Below are positions 1 to 6,821 of a DNA stretch of 8,380 nt, one piece after another; positions within the stretch are counted from its first letter, which is position 1, and the number at the start of each line of letters is the position of its first letter. Origin of the DNA: Planococcaceae bacterium UBA3378 (GTDB lineage Bacteria > Bacillota > Bacilli > Bacillales_A > Planococcaceae). The DNA lies in assembly GCA_002359075.1 (NCBI GenBank), contig DEQA01000097.1:22722-31101 (forward strand), in the 5' to 3' direction. Position numbers and translations under genes: made by a program. Below the pieces are notes generated by a model. It was not told the origin of the DNA. It searched no databases and worked only from the letters and a program-made list of their open reading frames with translations.

Positions 1-1266
1 CACTTCCCATCCCTCATATGGGTTGTAGTCTACATTCATATGATGCGCTTCTGCTGAAATGACCCTCTTTACTTCCGGATCAAATAGCACAATATCAGCA
101 TCCGAACCGATCGCAATCGTCCCTTTTTTCGGGAACAAGCCAAATGTCTTTGCAGCGCTTGTAGAAATCATATCGACAAATTCGTTAATCGTAATTCGTC
201 CCTTTGCCACTCCTTCTGAATACAAAATGCCAAAGCGGTCTTCAATAAATGGTCCGCCGTTCGGAATTTTCGAGAAGTCATTTAACCCAAGCTGTTTTTT
301 ACCATTGAAGCTGAAGGAACATTGGTCTGAACCGATTGTCTGCAGCTGTTTCGCCTTTAATGCATTCCATAGCACCTCTTGATGCTCAACAGGACGGAGC
401 GGCGGGGACCAGACGTATTTTGCCCCTTCAAAACCCGGTTGTGCAAGCATGGTTTCATCCAAAGTTAAATACGGTGGGCATGTCTCGCCGAGTACATCAT
501 AACCTTTCTCGCGGGCCTTGATGATTTCGTCGACAGCCTCCTTGCATGTCACATGTACGACATACAGCCTTGCCCCTGCAAGGTTTGCCAGCTCAATCGC
601 TCTTTTTGTCGCCTCTCCTTCCAGAACAGCCGGGCGAGTACGTGCATGATAGATTGGCGCAGTGTTGCCGTTTGCTACTGCTTCTTCCACCAGCTCATCG
701 ATAACAGAGCCGTTTTCACAATGGACCATGACAACTGTATCTGTTGCCTTTCCGATTTTGAAAGCCTTAAAGAGGGTACGGTCGGATGACTGGAACTCCC
801 GCGCATAGGCCATAAACACTTTCATGGAGGTAATGCCTTCTTTCTCCAGAATGACAGGCAGCTCTGCTTCCGTCTTCGGCGTAAAGTCTGTAATCATCAA
901 ATGGAAGCCATAGTCAATGACCGCCTTATCTTTTGCCTTTGCATGCCATTTTTCTACCGCATCGGAGAGCTTGCTTTCTCCGGCGGATAAACAGAAGTCA
1001 AGGATGGTCGTCGTACCACCGAAGGCAGCTGCGATCGTTCCCGACTCCCAGTCGTCGTCCGTCACCGTATTGTTAAATGGCATGTCTAGATGAGTATGCG
1101 GATCGATTCCTCCAGGCATTACATATTTGCCTGTTGCATCGATGATTTCGGCATCTTCCTCCAGATCCTTACCGATTTTTGTAATGATCCCATCCTCGAT
1201 CAGTACGTCAGCCTCATAAATATCTGTTGCCGTTGCGATTTTGCCGCCTTTTATGATCTTTTTCAT
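1..1266 (-). CDS. hydA: Dihydropyrimidinase / D-hydantoinase (3' end cut by window edge)
   Basis: This cyclic amidohydrolase opens the ring of 5,6-dihydrouracil or dihydrothymine, and often hydantoins, to N-carbamoyl amino acids in the cytoplasm. The frame is open from an ATG at 1266 to base 1, giving 422 residues. The family usually has about 460-470, so some 40-50 C-terminal residues lie outside. Visible active-site landmarks are the metal pair H57 and H59 (DPHTHLD), the lysine expected to be carboxylated K149 (SMKVFMAY, with Y154), metal ligands H182 (VMVHCEN) and H238 (VVHVTCK), S287 in WSPPLRP, D314 in IGSDQCSF, and N336 in PNGGP. An in-frame ATG at 1272 is an alternative start. The site AAGGGTGAG lies 5 bases from it and 11 from the chosen one, so spacing does not decide; I prefer the usual MKKIIK beginning. 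It follows the amidohydrolase gene in one transcription unit. Family assignment is firm. Pyrimidine versus hydantoin substrate is inferred. Confidence 0.93.
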   Translation of the reverse strand, partial: MKKIIKGGKIATATDIYEADVLIEDGIITKIGKDLEEDAEIIDATGKYVMPGGIDPHTHLDMPFNNTVTDDDWESGTIAAAFGGTTTILDFCLSAGESKLSDAVEKWHAKAKDKAVIDYGFHLMITDFTPKTEAELPVILEKEGITSMKVFMAYAREFQSSDRTLFKAFKIGKATDTVVMVHCENGSVIDELVEEAVANGNTAPIYHARTRPAVLEGEATKRAIELANLAGARLYVVHVTCKEAVDEIIKAREKGYDVLGETCPPYLTLDETMLAQPGFEGAKYVWSPPLRPVEHQEVLWNALKAKQLQTIGSDQCSFSFNGKKQLGLNDFSKIPNGGPFIEDRFGILYSEGVAKGRITINEFVDMISTSAAKTFGLFPKKGTIAIGSDADIVLFDPEVKRVISAEAHHMNVDYNPYEGWEV

Positions 1267-1282
1267 GAACATTCTCACCCTT

Positions 1283-2527
1283 CTATTTAGTAGTTATCGG
1301 TTGATGCAAACTTTGCTTTGCCTGCAGCACAAGAACGGATTCCAATAGTATATCCGCGCCTCTTGCACATTCCTCATAGCTTGTTTCTTCTTCCTCGCAA
1401 TGGCTCTTGCCGCCTGCACTGGGCACAAAAATCATTACAGAAGGCACGATGGATGCAATGTACTGTGCATCATGCCCTACGCCGCTGTAAATTCTGCGGG
1501 AAGAGTATCCAAACCGCCCGCAGGCTGCTTCCACTTCCTCACAAATGTCGGGAGAAAAATGCACAGTATCACGCCCCCACAACTTAGTTGCCTGTACTGT
1601 GCATCCGTCTTCTTCTTTAGGAAGGCCAAGCAGGATATTCTCCACCCGCTCCATTACTTGTGAATCTTTATGTCGCGAATCGATAGTAAAGATTACTTCG
1701 TTCGGAATAACAGTCGGGATGTTCGGTGCAGCATTCATCCGCCCGAATGTATAGACGAGCGTTTCATCTATTTCCCTAAGCTCCTTGTCTAGATAGCTGA
1801 TCAGCCTGGCAGCGTGAAGCATTGGATCCTTGCGCATCGTCATAGGCGTCGTGCCGGCATGGTTGGATTCCCCTTTAATACAGATTTCGTAGCAGACCAT
1901 CCCCATCACACCCTCTACGACGCCTATTTCAATTCCTTCCGCTTCAAGAACTGGTCCCTGTTCAATATGCAGCTCGAGATAAGCATATGCCTCCTTCAGG
2001 CGATTTTCCGCTTTGCCTCCATAGCCGCTTTTGGAAAGTGCCTCGGCGAATGTTACTCCTTCTCTGTCGGTAGACTGCATCATCGTTTTCTTTTCAAACT
2101 TTCCAGTAATGACACCCGAACTCATCATGGCCGGTTCAAACCGCGCTCCTTCTTCGTTTGTAAAATTTACGATGATTAACGGTGCATCCAGCACAATGTC
2201 GTTGTCAACAATCGTTCTTACCGCCTCCAGTGCAGTGAGGACACCTAGGACACCATCAAACCGTCCGCCTTTCACAACCGAATCTAAATGGGAGCCCATG
2301 ACAATGGGGGGCAGATCGTACTTGCCGGGAAGCACGGCATACATATTCGCCATATCATCCATCTTCACGTCCATTCCCAGCGCCTCACAGCATTCCTTGA
2401 AATATTGTCTTGCGGCCAGATCTTCCTCAGATAGAGAAAGCCTTGTCACACCGCCGTTTTTCGTAGCTCCGAAACGACTAAAATAGTCGATTGTTTGCTG
2501 TAGGCGAACCTGATTGCATTTATACAT
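1283..2527 (-). CDS. M20-family Zn-dependent hydrolase: N-carbamoyl-amino-acid hydrolase / beta-ureidopropionase
   Basis: This metal-dependent amidohydrolase of the hydantoinase/carbamoylase family (peptidase M20 fold) removes the carbamoyl group from N-carbamoyl amino acids or 3-ureidopropionate, releasing CO2, ammonia and the amino acid. The 414 residues match the family's usual 400-420. Expected metal and catalytic residues are present: H80 (GSHLDSV), D91 (GGRFDGVLG), E125/E126 (FTNEEGARF), H187 (LHIEQGP) and H376 (GKSHCEEE). The dimerisation insert contains SNHAGTTPM (221-229). The ATG at 2527 is chosen because AAGGGAG (2536-2542) lies 8 bases upstream; a GTG at 2536 would sit inside that site. 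Its stop is 16 bases before the dihydropyrimidinase start, so the two are probably co-transcribed and act in sequence. Allantoate amidohydrolase belongs to the same family and cannot be excluded by sequence alone, but a dihydropyrimidinase partner rather than an allantoinase argues against it. Confidence 0.9.
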   Translation of the reverse strand: MYKCNQVRLQQTIDYFSRFGATKNGGVTRLSLSEEDLAARQYFKECCEALGMDVKMDDMANMYAVLPGKYDLPPIVMGSHLDSVVKGGRFDGVLGVLTALEAVRTIVDNDIVLDAPLIIVNFTNEEGARFEPAMMSSGVITGKFEKKTMMQSTDREGVTFAEALSKSGYGGKAENRLKEAYAYLELHIEQGPVLEAEGIEIGVVEGVMGMVCYEICIKGESNHAGTTPMTMRKDPMLHAARLISYLDKELREIDETLVYTFGRMNAAPNIPTVIPNEVIFTIDSRHKDSQVMERVENILLGLPKEEDGCTVQATKLWGRDTVHFSPDICEEVEAACGRFGYSSRRIYSGVGHDAQYIASIVPSVMIFVPSAGGKSHCEEEETSYEECARGADILLESVLVLQAKQSLHQPITTK

Positions 2528-2577
2528 CCTTAGCACTCCCTTCTCTTGTATGGTGTTGCAGTAAATTGCTTAAAACG

Positions 2578-2606
2578 ATTATAAATATTGAAATTTTTTA
2601 TGTAAA
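2578..2606 (-). promoter_or_regulatory. Sigma-A promoter of the amidohydrolase-dihydropyrimidinase operon
   Basis: On the minus strand TTTACA (2606-2601, 5 of 6 consensus bases) is separated by exactly 17 bases from a perfect TATAAT (2583-2578). Transcription would start near 2571, leaving a leader of about 44 bases before the ATG at 2527. The spacer and flanks are very AT-rich. This is a strong core promoter by sequence, so regulation would be by bound factors; candidate sites lie just upstream. Confidence 0.8.
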
Positions 2607-2647
2607 TGTTGGAATAATCTAATTTTTTTGTGCATTCGTCCAAGCAT
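2606..2647. promoter_or_regulatory. Candidate operator: opposed TTGGA half-sites
   Basis: ATGTTGGA (2606-2613) and TCCAAGCAT (2639-2647) form an inverted pair. Each half reads ATG(C)TTGGA, with one extra base in the second. The TTGGA centres are 30 bp apart, about three helical turns, so both would face the same side of the DNA. The proximal half sits around -38 to -42 of the enzyme promoter, a typical activator position. The B. subtilis PucR box, as I recall it, also contains a TTGG core, but the flanks here match it poorly. Assigning the site to the divergent PucR-family protein is inference. Confidence 0.35.
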
Positions 2648-2649
2648 AA

Positions 2650-2666
2650 TGGTATATTTTATTACA
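2650..2666. promoter_or_regulatory. TnrA/GlnR-type nitrogen box
   Basis: TGGTATATTTTATTACA matches the Bacillus TnrA/GlnR consensus TGTNANATTTTNTNACA at 12 of 13 defined positions; the only mismatch is the third base. It lies 21 bases before the ATG of the PucR-family gene and overlaps that gene's most plausible -10 (TATATT, 2653-2658, with only a weak -35 at 2628-2633). This placement would favour repression of the regulator gene, for example by GlnR in nitrogen excess. From the enzyme promoter it is centred near -87. Such a site fits a pathway that releases ammonia, and pucR of B. subtilis is known to be under TnrA control. Confidence 0.6.
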
Positions 2667-2687
2667 TAAAAGAAGGGAGATGAGTCT

Positions 2688-3860
2688 ATGTCTACGATTT
2701 CACATATGATGCAGTCCTCACTTTTCCCCCAACTAAGGTTGATAGCGGGCGAAAATGGCTTCTATCGCAAGATTAGCGGCATCAATATACTCGAAAAAGA
2801 AGAGCTTACTATATTTTGCCGGCCGAATGAACTGGTTGTTACAACCGGGGTCTATATTGCAAATGACAATGGCTGCCTCGAGCAGCTTGTAAAGGTAGCC
2901 TACGAAAAACGCACAGCCGGCTTCATCATTAATACAGGTCCCTATATTCCGGATATACCTGACAGCCTCATCGCCTTTGCGGATGAACATGAGTACCCGT
3001 TGTTTCAAATGGACTGGAAACATCGTGTCACAGACCTCTTAAAAACGACTTTCCAGTTCATCACTGTCAATCAGCAGGAACGGTCCAGCGAAGAGCAGGT
3101 CATGCATCAACTCCTTTTCAACTATCAGCAACATGAAACCTATCTGACAGAAATATTAGAGCAGCTCGGCTTCACAAAGCATACAGAATACGGCATTATC
3201 GTCTGTGCTGCCAGGGAAGACTCCATCAATATTCAACGCTACCATGCTATGATTCTGCTAGCATTCCAGCAACGCTATGAACAGTTCATCCACTTTCAAT
3301 ACCGCAACCAGCTCATTTATCTGATTGACCGTACCAGAGTCAAGACTGCTGCCATACCATTCTCTACTACTGTTGAAGAAATTTATCAAAAGGTTGAAGA
3401 AAAATATAAGGAATTGGGGCTTTCCATCGGGATGGGGGGATTTTATGCTTCTCCTCGGGACATCCACAGAAGCTATGAAGAGGCTCTTATGGTGATCCGT
3501 CTGGCTCAGCTTCATAATAATCGCTATTTATACAAGTATAAAGATATGGGTGCCTACCAAATCATTATGAATGTCGACAATCAAAGAGTAATCGAGCAAT
3601 TTCGTCAAAATATGCTGGGCAGGCTCTATCGCTATGATGAATTGCAAGGTACTGATTTCGTTTCGTTTTTGCGGATATTTTTGGAGGAGAACGGCAGCAC
3701 TATTAAAATTAGCCAGCGAGCCTTCATTCATAGGAATACCGTTCTATATAAGGTCAATAAAATGGAAATGCTGCTCGATATGGATCTTACGAATACCTTC
3801 ACAAAAACGAATCTTTACCTTGCATTTTTAATAGAAGACATGCAGAAGCACGGCGTATGA
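2688..3860 (+). CDS. PucR-family transcriptional regulator
   Basis: This is a cytoplasmic DNA-binding regulator of nitrogen-compound catabolism. In its 390 residues, positions 8-125 form the PucR N-terminal ligand-sensing domain (IAGENGFYRKISGINI..., then TTG and AGFIIN). Residues about 165-275 resemble the CdaR GGDEF-like middle domain (SIGMGGFYASPRDIHRSYEEA). Residues about 325-385 form the C-terminal PucR/HTH_30 helix-turn-helix (GSTIKISQRAFIHRNTVLYKVNKME). At 390 residues it is shorter than the 500-plus of B. subtilis PucR, but all three parts are recognisable. AAGGGAG lies 8 bases before the ATG. The gene diverges from the amidohydrolase-dihydropyrimidinase pair and probably regulates it. 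B. subtilis PucR controls purine and allantoin use, so the symbol is withheld: the enzymes beside it here are of the pyrimidine/hydantoin type. A TnrA/GlnR-type box overlaps its likely promoter. Confidence 0.88.
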   Translation: MSTISHMMQSSLFPQLRLIAGENGFYRKISGINILEKEELTIFCRPNELVVTTGVYIANDNGCLEQLVKVAYEKRTAGFIINTGPYIPDIPDSLIAFADEHEYPLFQMDWKHRVTDLLKTTFQFITVNQQERSSEEQVMHQLLFNYQQHETYLTEILEQLGFTKHTEYGIIVCAAREDSINIQRYHAMILLAFQQRYEQFIHFQYRNQLIYLIDRTRVKTAAIPFSTTVEEIYQKVEEKYKELGLSIGMGGFYASPRDIHRSYEEALMVIRLAQLHNNRYLYKYKDMGAYQIIMNVDNQRVIEQFRQNMLGRLYRYDELQGTDFVSFLRIFLEENGSTIKISQRAFIHRNTVLYKVNKMEMLLDMDLTNTFTKTNLYLAFLIEDMQKHGV

Positions 3861-4149
3861 TGGATAGTTGCCCTATCACTTTCCATTGAAGATTTCATAC
3901 GATAACGTTTTATCAGCAAGCTTAACTAACCATTAAGAGAAGTATTGCTATGTTTTCTTATATTACGGAAAGAAAGGTTACCGAAAGAAGAACTGCCAGC
4001 AGGTGCTGGTGAAGCAACTGTATTTTTATACAAATGCCAGACAGCCTCTACTTCTTATGCCTTCTAAAATCGGACATACCTTCAGCTTCTTCCCCCCTTC
4101 CATCACCCAGAAATTATCGGATTGGAGGAGGCTATATTTATTTTGCAAC
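3861..4149. other. Intergenic stretch without a supportable gene
   Basis: This region lies between the end of the PucR-family gene and the terminator of the opposing operon. Short open frames on both strands have no Shine-Dalgarno support and no recognisable product; the longest plus-strand one (4003-4209) runs through the terminator of the opposite strand. Two small stem-loops can be drawn: GATAG/CTATC at 3863-3877 and CCAGC-AGGT-GCTGG at 3996-4009. Neither is followed directly by a T-run, so no clear intrinsic terminator for the plus-strand gene is visible. Confidence 0.6.
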
Positions 4150-4187
4150 AAAAAAAGCATGAAACCGACATCTCACCGGTTTCATGC
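4150..4187 (-). terminator. Rho-independent terminator of the lcfA-fadR-fadB-etfBA operon
   Basis: A perfect 11-bp stem GCATGAAACCG / CGGTTTCATGC (4157-4167 and 4177-4187) has a 9-base loop. On the minus strand it is followed by seven T residues (4156-4150). It begins 44 bases after the etfA stop, so it ends the five-gene minus-strand operon. It has no T-run on the plus strand and so is not an obvious terminator for the convergent PucR-family gene. Confidence 0.92.
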
Positions 4188-4195
4188 TCTGCTCT

Positions 4196-4219
4196 TTCTG
4201 GAAAACTAGTTTTTCAGAA
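4196..4219. repeat. 24-bp near-perfect inverted repeat after etfA
   Basis: The sequence around 4196-4219 is palindromic about ACTAGT, with arms TTCTGGAAAACT and AGTTTTTCAGAA. Only one base pair is off (G opposite T). It lies between the etfA stop and the intrinsic terminator. In the etfA transcript it could fold into a second, AT-rich 3' hairpin. No T-tract follows, so it may shield the mRNA end or have no role. Confidence 0.5.
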
Positions 4220-4231
4220 GGAAGCTATTGA

Positions 4232-5209
4232 TTATGCATTTACTTTTAACGCTTTAAATTCTTCGATTAACATTGGAACAACCTCGAATAAGTCTCCAAC
4301 GATCCCATAATCAGCTACTTTAAAAATGTTCGCTTCCGGATCTTTATTAATCGCCACGATAACTTTGGAATTTGACATACCAGCCAAGTGCTGGATCGCT
4401 CCTGAAATACCTGCAGCGATATATAAATCAGGCGTAACTACTTTCCCTGTTTGGCCGATTTGCAATGAATAGTCGCAGTATTCAGCGTCACAAGCCCCGC
4501 GAGATGCACCAACTGCCCCGCCTAGTAAATTAGCAAGTTCTTTTAATGGCTCAAAGCCTTCTTCAGACTTTACGCCGCGACCGCCGGCTACTACAACTTT
4601 TGCCTCGGATAAATCTACACCTTCTGTAGATTTACGTACTACTTCTTTAATGATTGTACGAAGGTTTGTAATGTCTGCTGAAACGGCTGATACATCACCT
4701 GAGCGTCCGCCGTCTTTTTCAAGCGGCGCAATATTGTTTGGACGGATTGTCACGAAAACGATGCCGTCTTTAATTTTCACTTTTTCAAACGCCTTACCTG
4801 AATAAATAGGACGGATGAATAAAGCATCATCACCGGCGCTTTCAATTTCTGTTACGTCAGAGATAAGACCTGCTTGCAGTTTCGAAGCAATTTTTGGAGA
4901 CAAGTCTTTTCCAAGAGATGTATGGCCAAACACGATTGCTTCCGGGCTTTCTTGATCTGTCACTGCCATAAATGCCTGTGAGAAACCATCAGAAGTATAT
5001 GTTTTTAAATGTGGATGTTCTACCGTTACAACACGGTCAGCTCCGTAAGCGATCAGCTCGTTTGCTGCATCTGCAACACCCTCACCGATTAATACCCCAA
5101 CTACTTCACCGCCGTCAGCGATTTTTTTACCAGCAGCAATTGCCTCGAATGATACGTTACGTAGGCTGCCTTCACGAGTTTCAGCTAAAACTAATACTTT
5201 TTTTGTCAT
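4232..5209 (-). CDS. etfA: Electron transfer flavoprotein alpha subunit
   Basis: With EtfB this forms the soluble heterodimer that accepts electrons from acyl-CoA dehydrogenases and passes them towards the respiratory chain. The alpha subunit holds most of the FAD site. The 325 residues equal the B. subtilis EtfA length. Residues about 1-190 are the N-terminal alpha/beta domain (VFGHTSLGKDLSPKIASKL, 93-111). The C-terminal FAD-binding domain shows VVAGGRGV (206-213), GASRGACDAEY (234-244) with the conserved arginine R237, QIGQTGK (250-256) and the ETF-alpha signature region YIAAGISGAIQHLAGM to AINKDPEANIF (263-296). GGAGGGG stands just upstream of the ATG, and the gene begins 25 bases after etfB. 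It is the last gene of the operon, with a terminator 44 bases on. Nothing suggests a bifurcating variant; the context is beta-oxidation. Confidence 0.96.
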   Translation of the reverse strand: MTKKVLVLAETREGSLRNVSFEAIAAGKKIADGGEVVGVLIGEGVADAANELIAYGADRVVTVEHPHLKTYTSDGFSQAFMAVTDQESPEAIVFGHTSLGKDLSPKIASKLQAGLISDVTEIESAGDDALFIRPIYSGKAFEKVKIKDGIVFVTIRPNNIAPLEKDGGRSGDVSAVSADITNLRTIIKEVVRKSTEGVDLSEAKVVVAGGRGVKSEEGFEPLKELANLLGGAVGASRGACDAEYCDYSLQIGQTGKVVTPDLYIAAGISGAIQHLAGMSNSKVIVAINKDPEANIFKVADYGIVGDLFEVVPMLIEEFKALKVNA

Positions 5210-5234
5210 AAGTTACCCCTCCGTTACCGTCTTA

Positions 5235-6008
5235 TTAGACTACCTTTGCTTCTGTGTGAAGTAGATTTACAAGCTCTTTTACTTGGTCCTGTAAGTCCCC
5301 TTCCAAAATACGGCCAGCTGCCTTTTGAGGCGGCAGATAGATTTCAACCGTTTCTACCTTCACTTCCACATCGTCTTCGTCAATATCCAGATCATCAAGC
5401 TCAAGCTCTTCTAACGGCTTTTTCTTTGCTTTCATAATACCTGGTAAAGAAGGATAGCGTGGCTCGTTTAAACCTTGCTGTGCCGTAACTAATAACGGTA
5501 AGGAAGTTTCAAGCACTTCTGAGTCCCCTTCGATGTCACGTACGATTTTTGCCGTTTGACCATCGATTTCAAGGTTTGTAATCGTTGTTACATAATTGAT
5601 GCCTAATAGTTCAGCTACACGGGGTGCAACTTGACCTGAGCCTCCGTCGATTGCCACGTTACCAGCTAAAATTAAATCAGCCTCTTTATCTTTTAAATAC
5701 TCAGCTAGAATATAAGCTGTCGTATATTGATCCTGCTCATCTAAATCGTCTTCTGTATTGATTAATACTGCTTTATCGGCACCCATTGCCAGCGCTGTAC
5801 GTAATTGTTTTTCTGCGTCCTCGCCGCCGATTGTGACGACTGTTACTTCGCCGCCGAAAGCATCGCGTTTTTGAATCGCTTCTTCAATCGCATACTCATC
5901 GTATGGGTTAATGATGAATTCTGCACCGTCTTCTTGGATTTTGCCATTTGATACAACAATTTTTTCCTCTGTGTCAAACGTACGCTTCACTAATACATAA
6001 ATATTCAT
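5235..6008 (-). CDS. etfB: Electron transfer flavoprotein beta subunit
   Basis: This is the partner of EtfA in the electron carrier that links acyl-CoA dehydrogenases to the membrane quinone pool. The beta subunit binds AMP structurally and docks the dehydrogenases. The 257 residues equal the B. subtilis EtfB length. Visible features are INPYDEYAIEEA (33-44), AMGADKA (74-80), the AMP-site segment GNVAIDGGSGQVAPRVAELLG (116-136, key residues D121, G123, Q126 and P129), and the ETF-beta signature from VRDIEGDSEVLETSLP (156-171) to GLNEPRYPSLPGIMKAKKK (179-197). The latter includes the dehydrogenase recognition loop; L188 aligns with the docking leucine of the human protein. GGAGGT lies 8 bases before the ATG, and the gene follows fadB after 24 bases. 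It is cotranscribed with etfA. Confidence 0.96.
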   Translation of the reverse strand: MNIYVLVKRTFDTEEKIVVSNGKIQEDGAEFIINPYDEYAIEEAIQKRDAFGGEVTVVTIGGEDAEKQLRTALAMGADKAVLINTEDDLDEQDQYTTAYILAEYLKDKEADLILAGNVAIDGGSGQVAPRVAELLGINYVTTITNLEIDGQTAKIVRDIEGDSEVLETSLPLLVTAQQGLNEPRYPSLPGIMKAKKKPLEELELDDLDIDEDDVEVKVETVEIYLPPQKAAGRILEGDLQDQVKELVNLLHTEAKVV

Positions 6009-6032
6009 TTTACTAACCTCCAGAAAGCTGAT

Positions 6033-6806
6033 TTATTTGCCTTTAAATACAGGCTCGCGTTTTTCAATAAATGCTTGAATACCTTCCTTGGCGTCCTCTG
6101 ACACAAATACCGTACCAAAGCTTTCCGCCTCTGCCGCTACTCCCTCATAGAAGGAAGCAGGCTTAGAATATTGCAGCGTATGTATCGCTGCCTTTAATGC
6201 GATTGGACTTTTCTTTGCAATCTTTTTCGCCAATTCTAATGTTTTCGGTAGTAGGTCCTCATCTGAATATGAACGGTTCGCTAATCCCCACTGAACCGCT
6301 TCCACCCCTGAAATTGGATCACTTGTAAACATCATCTCTGCAGCTTTTGCGGTCCCTACATAACGGGGTAAACGCTGTGTTCCTGCAAAGCCGGGAATAA
6401 TCCCTAGCTGGAGTTCTGGTAAGCCAAGCTTTGCTGTTTCAGTGACAAATCGCATATGACAGCTCATAGCAAGCTCCAGTCCGCCTCCTAGAGCGGCACC
6501 GTGAATGGCAGCAATGACCGGCTTTGAGAACGTTTCCAAACGTTCAAATACCGCTTGTCCGTTTTGTGCTAAATTGGAGAATTCTTCACCTGTCTGAATG
6601 CTCGTAAATTCCTTGATATCAGCTCCGGCAGAGAAGAATCGCCCTTCACCATGCAGGACAATGACACGGATCGTATCATCATGTTCTACTGCATCCAGCA
6701 ATTCGTTTACTTCTTTAATTAAATCTTTGGATAATGCATTTGCCGGCGGTCGATTAATTGATACAATCGCTACATTATCTTCTACTTGCCAACTTAGAAA
6801 CTCCAT
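6033..6806 (-). CDS. fadB: Enoyl-CoA hydratase (crotonase family)
   Basis: It hydrates trans-2-enoyl-CoA to 3-hydroxyacyl-CoA, the second step of beta-oxidation, in the cytoplasm. The 257 residues are typical for a single-domain crotonase, and the gene position matches fadB of the B. subtilis lcfA operon, not the large bifunctional E. coli FadB. The oxyanion-hole segments FSAGADIKEF (58-67) and AALGGGLE (104-111) are present. So are both catalytic glutamates: E111 (GGGLELAM) and E131 (LPELQLG), 20 residues apart as in rat crotonase E144/E164. The family motif GIIPGFAGTQRLPRYVG (135-151) follows. AAGGGGTG precedes the ATG, which is only 15 bases after the fadR stop, so translation of the two may be linked. 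Other crotonase activities cannot be excluded by sequence alone, but both glutamates and the operon favour hydratase. Confidence 0.93.
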   Translation of the reverse strand: MEFLSWQVEDNVAIVSINRPPANALSKDLIKEVNELLDAVEHDDTIRVIVLHGEGRFFSAGADIKEFTSIQTGEEFSNLAQNGQAVFERLETFSKPVIAAIHGAALGGGLELAMSCHMRFVTETAKLGLPELQLGIIPGFAGTQRLPRYVGTAKAAEMMFTSDPISGVEAVQWGLANRSYSDEDLLPKTLELAKKIAKKSPIALKAAIHTLQYSKPASFYEGVAAEAESFGTVFVSEDAKEGIQAFIEKREPVFKGK

Positions 6807-6821
6807 TCTCCCACACCCCTT

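Noticed and set aside
2031..2486. Plus-strand open frame of 151 codons
   Set aside because: It is fully antisense to the well-supported M20 amidohydrolase, and its low-complexity serine/proline-rich product is typical of a shadow frame.
2534..2536. GTG at 2536 as the start of the amidohydrolase
   Set aside because: It overlaps the Shine-Dalgarno sequence AAGGGAG, which is ideally spaced for the ATG at 2527.
2571..2584. CcpA cre-like sequence TTAAAACGATTATA at the enzyme promoter -10
   Set aside because: It has the central CG, but the strongly conserved outer TG and CA are missing. It is explained by the -10 and AT-rich context.
3721..3735. TCATTCA resembling a second FadR half-site
   Set aside because: It is a single half-site inside the PucR-family coding sequence without the partner arm.
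3896..3910. Another cre-like stretch around CATACGATAACG
   Set aside because: It has outer mismatches and lies after a stop codon, away from any promoter.
3960..4070. Possible gene remnant or small RNA around the CCAGC-AGGT-GCTGG stem-loop
   Set aside because: Translation in all frames gives only short unrecognisable peptides, and no promoter or terminator flanks it.
4003..4209. Plus-strand open frame of 68 codons after the PucR-family gene
   Set aside because: It has no ribosome site, no recognisable domain and a composition unlike neighbouring proteins, and it runs through the opposing terminator.
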